64,000 nucleotides of DNA from Bacteroidota bacterium (GTDB lineage Bacteria; Bacteroidota; Bacteroidia; B-17B0; Aurantibacillaceae), in the NCBI GenBank assembly GCA_020403265.1, contig JADBXZ010000002.1, positions 186,001 through 250,000 of the forward strand, written 5' to 3'. Below, one piece after another: positions 55,006-63,823 of this stretch (within the stretch, counting starts at the first letter, position 1; every line of letters begins with the position of its first letter). The translations under genes were made by a program, and so were the position numbers. Below the pieces are notes generated by a model. It did not search any database and was not told where the DNA came from. It saw only the letters and a program-made list of their open reading frames with translations.

Positions 55006-56025
55006 ATGGATCTAAATGGTAAAAGTATTTTAATAACAGGAGGAACAGGTTCTCTTGGTAAGCAGTTAACGAAAACAATCATAGAACGATGGCCTAACTT
55101 TAAACGACTAGTGATTCTATCTCGTGATGAGCAAAAACAATTTCAAATGAACCAGGAATATCCTGATACTATTTACAAAAATATCAGATATTTCATAGGA
55201 GATATCAGAGATTATAATCGTTTGGTGCGTGCTTTTGAGGGTATCGAATTTGTTATCCATGCTGCAGCAATGAAGCATGTTCCTATCGCAGAATATAACC
55301 CTATGGAATGCGTTAAAACGAATGTGTTGGGCGCTGAGAACATAATTAATGCTTGTTTAGCTACCGGGGTAAAAAATGTTGTAGCATTAAGTACAGATAA
55401 GGCAGCAGCTCCGATTAATTTATACGGGGCAACTAAATTGTGTAGCGATAAGTTGTTTGTGGCTGCCAATAATATTAAAGGTCATCGAGATATCAAATTT
55501 TCTGTAGTGAGATACGGTAATGTGATGGGATCTAATGGATCAGTCATACCATTCTTTATAAATAGGGCAAAAAAGGATAGGGTTTTACCAATCACAGATT
55601 TAAACATGACCAGGTTTAATATTTCGCTTCAGGAAGGGGTTGATTTAGTGTTGCATGCTCTGGAAACTGCATGGGGTGGTGAAATATTTGTTCCTAAAAT
55701 ACCTTCATATAAAATAACCGATGTGGCAAATGCAATAGGTCCTAATTGCGAAAAAAAAGTTGTGGGAATTCGTCCCGGCGAAAAAGTTCATGAAGAAATG
55801 ATAACTCAATCGGATTCCTTTACAACCTATGATTTAGGAAAGTACTTTGCGATTCTTCCACAAGTAACTAATTGGGATATCAACAATTATGTTAAACACT
55901 TTAATGCAAACAAGGTAGAAGTAGGATTTCAATACAATAGTGGAACGAATAACGAGTGGATATCAACTGACCAGTTAAGACATTTAATAATCAAACATGT
56001 TGACGAATCATTTAAACCAATTTAG
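55006..56025 (+). CDS. pseB: UDP-GlcNAc 4,6-dehydratase (inverting), PseB
   Basis: A 339-residue FlaA1-type SDR starting the pseudaminic acid pathway. TGGTGSLGKQ lies at 11-20, AAAMKHVP at 86-93, the catalytic T130-D131-K132 and Y140/K144 in STDKAA...YGATK. These distinguish inverting dehydratases with C5 epimerisation from LegB-type enzymes. pseC lies two genes downstream, with an oxygenase gene between them, which is unusual. Confidence 0.93.
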   Translation: MDLNGKSILITGGTGSLGKQLTKTIIERWPNFKRLVILSRDEQKQFQMNQEYPDTIYKNIRYFIGDIRDYNRLVRAFEGIEFVIHAAAMKHVPIAEYNPMECVKTNVLGAENIINACLATGVKNVVALSTDKAAAPINLYGATKLCSDKLFVAANNIKGHRDIKFSVVRYGNVMGSNGSVIPFFINRAKKDRVLPITDLNMTRFNISLQEGVDLVLHALETAWGGEIFVPKIPSYKITDVANAIGPNCEKKVVGIRPGEKVHEEMITQSDSFTTYDLGKYFAILPQVTNWDINNYVKHFNANKVEVGFQYNSGTNNEWISTDQLRHLIIKHVDESFKPI

Positions 56026-56026
56026 T

Positions 56027-56899
56027 ATGAACTATAGAAAGGAATTAGAGAGCCAAAGTTGGACATTAATAAAGAATTATTTTGATGATGATTTTTGCGA
56101 TCAATTAAGAAAAGATTGCTACGCCGCTTCACAAACCAACAACGATTATAGTGATATTCTTTCTAATCAACATCTTAGTTATTTACTAACCAACGAGAAG
56201 TTTATTGAATTAGTTTGTCATTTTTTTGATACAAAGCCTGTTTACTTTGGAGATAGTGGCTATCAAATTGCAAGTGTTGTAAAGCGAATATCTAATGGTT
56301 TTCATAAGGATAGCATTGATAGAAAGAACCCAGATGGTATGGATTGGAAACATGGTTACTCGTTGATCAGATTTGGAATTTACTTACAGGATCATAAAAA
56401 TTTTTCAGAGGGATTGGTTGTTAGAAGTAATTCTCATCACACTCCTGACTTAAAAACAGGAAAGAAGGTTAATGTGCCATCAAAAAAAGGTGATATTATT
56501 GCATGGTATTTAACAACAACACATTCCGGTAACGCAAAACGAATTAAAGGAATCGATTATCCTGTATTAATGGGCGATGAAACAGGAGGTTGGTTGTCTC
56601 ACAAATTATATTATCATTTGCCAAAATTTTGTATTCAAAAATCGGAAAAGGATAGAGTAGCAATTTTTATAACCTTTGGTACAAATGATGTTCACCTTAA
56701 AAGATATCTAAGTTATTTGAAGCACAGACGCTATATGGTTGAATTGTGGCAGAAGCAGGACTTCATTAAGGAAACCGTAAATAAAATTAATGCACAAAAT
56801 AAAATTGAATTGCTTGATTTGAAAGAAGAAGCATTAAAGTTTGATATGCAAAATTTTAAAGAGTATGATTTTGCTAATTATAAAAATTTCAATATTTAA
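56027..56899 (+). CDS. Phytanoyl-CoA dioxygenase-like (PhyH) Fe(II)/2-oxoglutarate oxygenase
   Basis: A 290-residue protein with the non-haem iron triad H93-x-D95 (GFHKDS) and H166 (TTTHSGNAKR), and R172 placed to bind 2-oxoglutarate. That spacing and the double-stranded beta-helix pattern fit the PhyH family, which hydroxylates small molecules. I start it at the ATG at 56027, one base after the pseB stop; an upstream in-frame ATG (55997) would overlap pseB by 29 bases. Its place between pseB and pseC suggests oxidation of a sugar or lipid carrier in this pathway, which would be new to the known route. Confidence 0.72.
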   Translation: MNYRKELESQSWTLIKNYFDDDFCDQLRKDCYAASQTNNDYSDILSNQHLSYLLTNEKFIELVCHFFDTKPVYFGDSGYQIASVVKRISNGFHKDSIDRKNPDGMDWKHGYSLIRFGIYLQDHKNFSEGLVVRSNSHHTPDLKTGKKVNVPSKKGDIIAWYLTTTHSGNAKRIKGIDYPVLMGDETGGWLSHKLYYHLPKFCIQKSEKDRVAIFITFGTNDVHLKRYLSYLKHRRYMVELWQKQDFIKETVNKINAQNKIELLDLKEEALKFDMQNFKEYDFANYKNFNI

Positions 56900-56901
56900 A
56901 A

Positions 56902-58056
56902 ATGAATATATCTTACGGTAAACAATTTATTTCCAATGAAGACATTAACGAGGTTATAAAGAGTTTAACATCTGATTTTTTAACTCAAGGACCAAAAGTT
57001 ACCGAATTCGAGTCTAAGTTTGCTGAATATATTGGTAGCAAATTTGCAGTGGCTGTCTCCAACGGAACTGCAGCTTTGCATTTATGTGCCATGGCACTTA
57101 ATGTTAAGGAAGGTGTTAATGTTATTACCACGCCTATTACTTTTGCTGCTTCCGCTAACTGCGTTAGATATTGTGGAGGAAATGTGTTTTTTTGCGACAT
57201 CAATCCTGAAACATTTTTAATTGATACAGAAAAATTAAAACAATTAATTGCATCAAAGCCAAAAGGATTTTTTAGTGGAATTATTCCTGTTGATTTTGCT
57301 GGTTTAGCCATTAATTTGGAAGAAATTAAAAGTATTGCAGATGAAAATGAATTATGGATTATTGAGGATGCTTGTCATGCACCCGGAGGATATTTTAAGG
57401 ATTCAAAAGGTGTGACACAATTGTGTGGTAATTCTCAATTTGCTGATCTTGCAATCTTTTCATTTCATCCGGTTAAACATATCGCAACTGGTGAAGGTGG
57501 TATGATTACAACGAATGACAAAGAGCTATTTGAAAAATTGGTTTTACTTCGTACGCATGGTATTACAAAAAATGAAAATTTGCTTAGCAAAAATGATGGC
57601 GGTTGGTACTACGAAATGCAAGAATTAGGTTTTAATTATAGAATACCTGATATTTTATGCGCACTGGGGATCTCACAATTGAAACGTGCAAATGAAGGAT
57701 TAATTAGAAGAAGGGAGATAGCCAGAAAATATTTTGATGCATTTAAAAACCATCGTGTAATTAAAGTACAACCTATTGAATTACATGTTGGACATGCATT
57801 CCATCTATTTATTATTCAAGTTTCAAATAGAAGAGAGTTGTATGATTATTTAAAAAGTAAAAATATTTTTGCGCAGGTTCATTACATTCCAGTGCATACA
57901 ATGCCTTATTACAAAGGGTTAGGATATAAAGACGGCGATTTCCCAATTGCTGAGAACTATTATAGAAACTGTTTAAGTATACCAATGTATCCAAGTTTAT
58001 CTAATAATGATCAGGAAATGGTTATTAAAACCATCCTTGACTTTTATGGAAATTAA
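56902..58056 (+). CDS. pseC: UDP-4-amino-4,6-dideoxy-N-acetyl-altrosamine transaminase, PseC
   Basis: A 384-residue DegT-type aminotransferase adding the 4-amino group to the PseB product. The PLP lysine is K192 in FSFHPVKHIATGEGG, preceded by IIEDACHAPGG; FVIQ-type C-terminal features and YIPVHTMPYYKGLGYKDG are PseC-like. It lies 2 bases after the oxygenase gene and overlaps the following acyltransferase by 11 bases. Confidence 0.92.
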   Translation: MNISYGKQFISNEDINEVIKSLTSDFLTQGPKVTEFESKFAEYIGSKFAVAVSNGTAALHLCAMALNVKEGVNVITTPITFAASANCVRYCGGNVFFCDINPETFLIDTEKLKQLIASKPKGFFSGIIPVDFAGLAINLEEIKSIADENELWIIEDACHAPGGYFKDSKGVTQLCGNSQFADLAIFSFHPVKHIATGEGGMITTNDKELFEKLVLLRTHGITKNENLLSKNDGGWYYEMQELGFNYRIPDILCALGISQLKRANEGLIRRREIARKYFDAFKNHRVIKVQPIELHVGHAFHLFIIQVSNRRELYDYLKSKNIFAQVHYIPVHTMPYYKGLGYKDGDFPIAENYYRNCLSIPMYPSLSNNDQEMVIKTILDFYGN

Positions 58057-59119
58057 GCGTTTAAATTATTTAGACTATCTGAGAGGAGCCGCAGCGGTTG
58101 GCATTATGCTTTATCATTATCTTTCTTGGTCTCGTGGCCCTTTTAATTCAAGTGATGTGTTTGGCAGAATTGGCATTTATGGTGTTTCTATTTTTTATGT
58201 CTTAAGTGGCTTAACCCTTTTCCACGTTTATTTTAATCAAACGCCTGATAAGGTTGCTATTCTTAATTTTGCAATAAAACGTATTTTTAGAATCGTACCT
58301 TTATTTGCTGTCATTTCAATTTTATCTATGATTACGCTTAAGCAGCCAATTCCATTGTTACACATTATATTAAATTTAACCTGCCTATTTGGCTTTGTAT
58401 ACCCTGGTGCATACTATACAAATGGTGGTTGGTCTATTGGCAATGAGATGGTGTTTTATCTTTTTTTCGTTTTTTATTTTATTAGTTATCATAAAAATAA
58501 GTTATTATATGGTTTATTGTGTCTGTTTACACTTTTTGTATATGGTTTTTTTGCACATTTCATAATTTTACCAAATCAAACCATAGATAGTCAGTGGCTT
58601 TATTATATCAACCCATTTAATCAGTTGTTTTTATTCTTAGGTGGTATATTAATTGGAATACTCTCTAAAACCAAAACAGGTTGGTTTAATAACAATACTT
58701 GTGTTGTTCTGATTCTACTATCATTAATCGCCTTTGTTTTGATTCCTACTGAGCCTACAGATAGAGTATTAATTATAACAGGGATAAATAGGTGGCTGTT
58801 TACGTTAGTTTGTTTTACGCTTTGTTTAGCCTTGTATAATTTAAAAATAGAATTACCAAGGCTATTTCATAAAGTAGGCATTTTTTTTGCTGAAATAAGC
58901 TATTGTCTTTATTTAGTGCACGGTTTATGTTTTATGTATTCTCAAAAAATTCTAAATTCAACTTTAGAAAATTATCCTGAACGAATTCGATTTTTATTTG
59001 CAATCGCGTTAACTATTGGTTTTAGTTATCTATCTTATGTTTCTTTGGAAAAATATTTTATAGGACAAGGTAAAAAATTAATTAATAAGGTAAATGGAAA
59101 ATTTAAAGCGCTGCACTAA
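58046..59119 (+). CDS. Acyltransferase 3 family membrane protein
   Basis: A 357-residue protein with about ten hydrophobic segments. The family pattern is RLNYLDYLRGAAAVGIMLYHY with the catalytic histidine, then FYVLSGLTLF, KRIFRIVPLF and GGWSIGNEMVFYLFF. The ATG at 58046 starts right before the conserved segment; the longer in-frame start at 58007 lies inside pseC and adds nothing recognisable. It overlaps the next amidotransferase by 26 bases. It may acetylate the pseudaminic-type residue or another sugar. Confidence 0.87.
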   Translation: MEIKRLNYLDYLRGAAAVGIMLYHYLSWSRGPFNSSDVFGRIGIYGVSIFYVLSGLTLFHVYFNQTPDKVAILNFAIKRIFRIVPLFAVISILSMITLKQPIPLLHIILNLTCLFGFVYPGAYYTNGGWSIGNEMVFYLFFVFYFISYHKNKLLYGLLCLFTLFVYGFFAHFIILPNQTIDSQWLYYINPFNQLFLFLGGILIGILSKTKTGWFNNNTCVVLILLSLIAFVLIPTEPTDRVLIITGINRWLFTLVCFTLCLALYNLKIELPRLFHKVGIFFAEISYCLYLVHGLCFMYSQKILNSTLENYPERIRFLFAIALTIGFSYLSYVSLEKYFIGQGKKLINKVNGKFKALH

Positions 59120-60287
59120 GTGCATTACTCCTGAAACACACGAGACAATTGTTTTTGATAACAAGGGTGTTTGTAACGTTTGTAATAATATTGCTGTTAA
59201 AGATGCAATAAATTGGACAGAGAAAAAGATTGAATTAGGAGAACTCATTGAACAGTACAGAGGAAAGTATGATTACGATTGTATAGTACCCTTTAGTGGT
59301 GGAAAAGACAGTGTTTGGACCCTATATTATTTGGTAAAACATTACAAGGTAAAACCATTAGTTGTAAGGTTTGATCATGGTTTCTTAAGACCTAATATTG
59401 AAGAGAATACAAAGCGTGTTCTGAAAAAGTTAGGAGTAGATTTCCATCATTTTACTCCTAACTGGAATGTCGTAAAAAAATTAATGCTTCAGTCATTTTT
59501 AGAGAAAGGTGATTTCTGCTGGCATTGCCATACCGGAATTTTTTCTTACCCGATGTGGGTAGCCTTAAGATATAATGTGCCTCTAATTTTTTGGGGCGAG
59601 CCTTCAGCTGAGTACACTGCTTACTACTCATATGATCAAGCAGAGGAGGTAGATGAAAAGCGTTTTAACCGTTATGTTAATCTAGGAATTAACGCAGAGG
59701 ATATGCTGGTTCGTTTCGGTGGAGATTTAGATCCTAGAGATGTGAAACCATATTCATATCCGCCATTAAAAGAATTACGAAAACTTAATTACAGGTCTGT
59801 ATGCCTTGGTTCTTATATTCCTTGGAATGTGAAAGATCAGGTTAAGATTATTCAGGATGAACTAGGTTGGCAGGGTGACGAAGTTGAAAATGTTCCTGAA
59901 AATTATACATACGAGAAAATTGAGTGTTACATGCAGGGTGTTCGTGACTATATAAAATATATAAAACGTGGTTATACAAGGCCTACACACTTAATGTCTA
60001 TTGATATCAGACATGATAGAATGAAAAGAGATGAGGCACTTGAATTAATTGAAAAGTATGAAGGAAAGAAACCTAAGAGTCTGGAAATATTTTTGAATTT
60101 TATGGGTTTAACTGAAAAAGAATTTTTTGACATTGCAATGTCGCATCAGGTTTCGCCATGGAAATTTGACATGGAGTCCACTAAAAATGAAAGCAAACGA
60201 ATGGAAGATTTTGATGCTTGGTATAAAGGTGATGGCTTAACTCGAGCAGAGACTGAATTAGTTTTAAAGCGTTTTGGTTTACTTTAA
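59094..60287 (+). CDS. N-acetyl sugar amidotransferase, PseA/WbpG-like, set 3
   Basis: A 397-residue PP-loop enzyme with CxxC pairs C7/C10 and C27/C30 and SGGKDS at 68-73. A second cysteine cluster (FCWHCHTGIF near residue 140) and WGEPSAEYTAYY are characteristic of the PseA-like subgroup. Placed in the pse cluster and followed by HisH/HisF-like genes, it probably converts the acetamido to an acetamidino group on pseudaminic acid or a precursor, as PseA is linked to in Campylobacter. The order is PP-loop, hisH, hisF. Confidence 0.86.
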   Translation: MENLKRCTKCITPETHETIVFDNKGVCNVCNNIAVKDAINWTEKKIELGELIEQYRGKYDYDCIVPFSGGKDSVWTLYYLVKHYKVKPLVVRFDHGFLRPNIEENTKRVLKKLGVDFHHFTPNWNVVKKLMLQSFLEKGDFCWHCHTGIFSYPMWVALRYNVPLIFWGEPSAEYTAYYSYDQAEEVDEKRFNRYVNLGINAEDMLVRFGGDLDPRDVKPYSYPPLKELRKLNYRSVCLGSYIPWNVKDQVKIIQDELGWQGDEVENVPENYTYEKIECYMQGVRDYIKYIKRGYTRPTHLMSIDIRHDRMKRDEALELIEKYEGKKPKSLEIFLNFMGLTEKEFFDIAMSHQVSPWKFDMESTKNESKRMEDFDAWYKGDGLTRAETELVLKRFGLL

Positions 60288-60907
60288 TGATTGGAATTAT
60301 TGATTATGGAATGGGAAACTTACTCTCTGTAAAGAATGCAGTAGAGTATTTAGGATTTGATGCAGAGATAGTTTCGCATTCAAATGAACTTCATAATTTC
60401 GAAAAATTAATTCTACCTGGTGTAGGTGCTTTCCCAGACTGCATAAATAACTTGGCAACGAAAGGTTTTGTAAGTGAGTTGCAGAGGGAAGTAATGGAAA
60501 ATAAAAAACCAATTTTGGGAATCTGTTTAGGCATGCAGGTTATGGCAAGAATAGGCAACGAAGTAAGACGAACCGAAGGTTTAAATTGGTTTGATGCTGA
60601 AGTTGAATTAATGAAAGTTTCAAAAAAAGAGTTTCGAATACCACATGTTGGTTGGGCTGAAACGTTTGTTAAGAAGCACTTCATTTTTGAAGGCATTAAA
60701 TCCGTTCCTGAATTTTATTTTGTCCATTCATTTCATATGAATTGCAATAATCCGGAGGATGTTATTGCTACTGTTAATCACGATAAAGATTTTACGGCAG
60801 CGGTTGCCAATAACAATATTATTGGGTGTCAATTTCATCCTGAAAAAAGTCAAGAGTTTGGATTGGTTGTTTTGAAAAATTTTATCACCAGAAATTTCAA
60901 TGCTTAA
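60287..60907 (+). CDS. hisH: HisH-like glutamine amidotransferase subunit, set 3
   Basis: A 206-residue class-I glutaminase with an intact triad: C80 in GICLGMQ, H184 and E186 in QFHPEKS. Its ATG overlaps the stop of the amidotransferase gene, and its stop overlaps the HisF-like gene by 8 bases, so all three are translationally coupled. It should provide ammonia for sugar amidation. Confidence 0.88.
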   Translation: MIGIIDYGMGNLLSVKNAVEYLGFDAEIVSHSNELHNFEKLILPGVGAFPDCINNLATKGFVSELQREVMENKKPILGICLGMQVMARIGNEVRRTEGLNWFDAEVELMKVSKKEFRIPHVGWAETFVKKHFIFEGIKSVPEFYFVHSFHMNCNNPEDVIATVNHDKDFTAAVANNNIIGCQFHPEKSQEFGLVVLKNFITRNFNA

Positions 60908-61682
60908 AAAACGATTAATTCCTAAGTTGTTGTTAAAACCAATGCAGTTTGGAAGTTTAACTAAGTTAGTTCTGGTTACAACAGTGGGTTTTGATAAAAC
61001 TATTAATGCCGGAGATCCTGTTTCTCAAGCGAAAATATATGAGGCACAAGCTGCCGATGAGTTAATTTTTATAAATATTGATTCGGAAAATGCTTCTCAC
61101 GAAAAAGTTATTCAAATACTAAATAAAATTAGTGAAGAAATATTTATGCCGATAACAATTGGTGGTGGTATTAATTCTTTGAATTTAATTAGGGAATACT
61201 TAAAAAATGGTGCAGACAAGATCGCTGTAAATACCTATTCATTTAATAATCCAGATTTTATTAAAGAAGCAAGTGATGTATTCGGCGCTCAATGCATTGT
61301 TTGTAGTATTGATTATAAAATTGAGGATAGCGAAGCCATTGTTTATATAAACAATGGAAAGACTAAGACTAATAAAACATTACTTGTTTGGGCTAAAGAA
61401 TGTGAGAGCTTGGGTGCAGGAGAATTATTAATAACGAACATTGATCACGATGGGTCACACCTTGGATTGGATTTGGCTGAGTTAAAAAATGTGTGTAACG
61501 AGGTTAAAATACCTGTTATTGCATCAGGGGGATGCGGTGTTGCGAAACATTTTATTGAAGGTTTTGAAGCCGGGGCGGACGCAGTAAGTGCCGGAACCTA
61601 TTTTTGTTTTAAAGATCAGAATCCAATTCAAACTCGTTCCCATATAGCTAACGCTAATATTCCTATAAGATTGCATCAGTAG
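60900..61682 (+). CDS. hisF: HisF-like ammonia-channel subunit, set 3
   Basis: A 260-residue barrel protein. The first catalytic aspartate position of HisF is leucine (L11 in PKLLLKP) and a short insertion follows, while the second is present (D138 in CSIDYKI). ITIGGGINS, IASGGCGV and SAGTYF are preserved phosphate-binding loops. As with set 1, cyclase chemistry is unlikely, so the protein is best read as a dedicated ammonia conduit for the PseA-like enzyme. Confidence 0.86.
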   Translation: MLKKRLIPKLLLKPMQFGSLTKLVLVTTVGFDKTINAGDPVSQAKIYEAQAADELIFINIDSENASHEKVIQILNKISEEIFMPITIGGGINSLNLIREYLKNGADKIAVNTYSFNNPDFIKEASDVFGAQCIVCSIDYKIEDSEAIVYINNGKTKTNKTLLVWAKECESLGAGELLITNIDHDGSHLGLDLAELKNVCNEVKIPVIASGGCGVAKHFIEGFEAGADAVSAGTYFCFKDQNPIQTRSHIANANIPIRLHQ

Positions 61683-61683
61683 T

Positions 61684-62214
61684 ATGTTAGTTGGAAAAGA
61701 TATTTATTTGAGGCCAATTGTTGAAGGCGATGCAACCCAGGAGTATGTCGATTGGTTGAACGACAAGGCAATTAATCAATATTTGGAGAGCAGATTTGTT
61801 CTAGCGACCATTCAAAATGTTAAAAAATTTATAGCAGATACAAACTCTAATTCAGCAAATTATTTTTTTGCTATATGCTTAAATAGCAATAAAAAGCATA
61901 TCGGAAATATTAAATTAGGACCAATAAATAATTATCATAAGCGTGGAGATATTGGTTTAATGATAGGCGATAAGGAAAGGTGGGGCAAAGGTTATGCAAC
62001 ACAAGCAATTGGATTAGTTGCCGATTTTGGATTAAATGAGCTGCAATTAAATAAAGTTACTGCCGGGTGTTATAGTAATAATAAAGCTTCTGAGCAATCG
62101 TTTTTGAAAAATGGTTTTATAATTGAGGGTAGATTTAAAAATCATTTTATTGATGCAAATGGTGTTTGGGTAGATTTGATTTCTTTATCAAAATTAAATG
62201 GAAGCAATCAATAA
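61684..62214 (+). CDS. pseH: GNAT acetyltransferase, PseH candidate
   Basis: A 176-residue GNAT protein of the RimJ/RimL type. YLRPIVEGDATQEYVDWLN opens the domain; GDIGLMIGDKERWGKGYATQAIGL carries the acetyl-CoA loop (R/KxxGxG/A) and CYSNNKASEQSFLKNGF the motif B. PseH acetylates the 4-amino group of the PseC product, and the position in the pse cluster fits. It overlaps the aldo/keto reductase gene by 17 bases. Confidence 0.78.
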   Translation: MLVGKDIYLRPIVEGDATQEYVDWLNDKAINQYLESRFVLATIQNVKKFIADTNSNSANYFFAICLNSNKKHIGNIKLGPINNYHKRGDIGLMIGDKERWGKGYATQAIGLVADFGLNELQLNKVTAGCYSNNKASEQSFLKNGFIIEGRFKNHFIDANGVWVDLISLSKLNGSNQ

Positions 62215-63070
62215 ATTAATATTGGGCGCTGTTCAGCTTGGCTTAAAATACGGAATTAATAACCTTAATAATAAACTATCAGAAACACAGGTGTTTGAAA
62301 TTCTTAATGTAGCAAAAAGCAACGGGGTTAATATACTAGATACGGCTAATGCCTATGGGGACGCCAACACACTAATTGGGAATTTCCATAAAATTAACCA
62401 ACCCTTTAATCTAATCAATAAGTTTAGCAATAATATCAATTCGCTGAATGATGAACTTACTAAATTGAAGGTTACAAGTTTTCATTCATACTTATTTCAT
62501 AAGTTTTCAGATTTTGAAAACTGTTCTAATGAATTGTATGAAAGATTAATTCAAGCAAAACAAAACCATAAAATCAAAAATATAGGAGTATCAATCTATA
62601 CTAATTCGGAATTTGAAACAGCACTCAATTGTGATTGGATTGACGTAGTACAGATTCCATATAATGTTTTAGATAATTGGAATTTAAAGAGCCATTTAAT
62701 TTTAAAAGCGAAATCAAAGAATAAATTAATCCATAATCGTTCTATTTTTTTACAGGGATTATTATTTATGAACGAGGCCAATATTCCTGAAAAATTGAAG
62801 CCATTAATGGGCCTGATTCATCAAATAAGGAGTATTTGTTTGGATAACAGTATTTCAATAAACGAATTATGCTTGGCATATTCGTTTAACAATAAAAGTA
62901 TTGATGGCGTTATGTTTGGTGTGGATACTAAGGAACAGCTTCAACAAAATTTGGACTTACTTTCTAATATCACTAAACTCAATGTAGTAAAAGCAACCGA
63001 AGAGGTTAACGAAAAAATTAGAGTTAATATTGATTTACAACCTTTACTTAATCCCGTAAACTGGAACTGA
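62198..63070 (+). CDS. Aldo/keto reductase family protein
   Basis: A 290-residue TIM-barrel oxidoreductase. LILGAVQLGLKYGINN begins the barrel, NILDTANAYGDANTLIG carries the catalytic D and Y, and YLFHKFSDF holds the histidine region; NIGVSIYTNSEFE and CLAYSFNNKSIDGVMFGVDTKEQL form the NADP end. The enzyme is not in the classic pseudaminic route, though such reductases are found near SpsF-like genes. It overlaps both neighbours. Confidence 0.82.
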   Translation: MEAINKLILGAVQLGLKYGINNLNNKLSETQVFEILNVAKSNGVNILDTANAYGDANTLIGNFHKINQPFNLINKFSNNINSLNDELTKLKVTSFHSYLFHKFSDFENCSNELYERLIQAKQNHKIKNIGVSIYTNSEFETALNCDWIDVVQIPYNVLDNWNLKSHLILKAKSKNKLIHNRSIFLQGLLFMNEANIPEKLKPLMGLIHQIRSICLDNSISINELCLAYSFNNKSIDGVMFGVDTKEQLQQNLDLLSNITKLNVVKATEEVNEKIRVNIDLQPLLNPVNWN

Positions 63071-63822
63071 TGAATGTTATTGCCATTACACAAGCTCGTA
63101 TGTCATCAACACGATTGCCAGGCAAGGTACTTAAAACAATAAATGGGAAAGAACTGGTTAAAATACATTTTGAGCGAGTTTCAAAATCAAAGTTGATATC
63201 AAAGCATATTCTCGCTACAAGTAATAAAAGTACGGATGATGCCCTTGCGATTTTCGCTCAAAGAAATGGAATAGAGTTCTTTAGGGGTGATGAAAATGAT
63301 GTTTTAAAGAGATACATAGATTGTCTAGCGAATCTTTCGGATGTTGATTACATCGTTAGATTGACAGCCGATTGTCCTCTAATTGACGCTGAAGTTGTTG
63401 ACGAATGTATAAAGCTCATAATGGATAACAAATTGGATTATGTAAGTAATTGTATTGAACCTACTTTTCCTGACGGAATTGATGTGGAAGTTTTTACCTA
63501 TAATTCATTGGTTAGGGCCCATAAGGCGTCAACATTAAACTCTGATAGAGAGCACGTAACACCTTTTATTTGGAGAAACAGTAATATTAAAGGAAGGAGT
63601 TTGTTTAGGGCAATTACTCTTAAGAACAACGTAGATTATTCAAAAGTTCGATTGACAGTTGATGAACCACAGGACTTTGATTTGGTTAAAAATTTAATAG
63701 ATGAATTTGGCACAAACAAATCATGGAAGTTATACGCAGACCATGTTTTGCAAAACAAAATTACGCTTAATTCTAATTTCACAAGAAACGAAGGCTATCA
63801 AAAATCCTTAGAGAAAGATTAA
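63070..63822 (+). CDS. SpsF/PseF-like cytidylyltransferase
   Basis: A 250-residue nucleotidyltransferase starting IAITQARMSSTRLPGKVL, with FFRGDENDVLKRY, RLTADCPLID and LTVDEPQDFDLVKNLI, the hallmarks of the SpsF family. Related enzymes activate nonulosonic acids with CTP. It follows an aldo/keto reductase and precedes a class-III aminotransferase. Whether it is the true CMP-pseudaminate synthetase or belongs to a variant pathway is open, since PseG and PseI lie outside the window. Confidence 0.82.
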   Translation: MNVIAITQARMSSTRLPGKVLKTINGKELVKIHFERVSKSKLISKHILATSNKSTDDALAIFAQRNGIEFFRGDENDVLKRYIDCLANLSDVDYIVRLTADCPLIDAEVVDECIKLIMDNKLDYVSNCIEPTFPDGIDVEVFTYNSLVRAHKASTLNSDREHVTPFIWRNSNIKGRSLFRAITLKNNVDYSKVRLTVDEPQDFDLVKNLIDEFGTNKSWKLYADHVLQNKITLNSNFTRNEGYQKSLEKD

Positions 63823-63823
63823 T

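Noticed and set aside
57020-57220. Leucine-rich alternative-frame peptide inside pseC
   Set aside because: It arises from frame shift of a well-conserved aminotransferase and has no independent support.
60391-60696. Antisense open frame (101 codons) opposite the third hisH-like gene
   Set aside because: No recognisable features and the sense gene has complete catalytic motifs.
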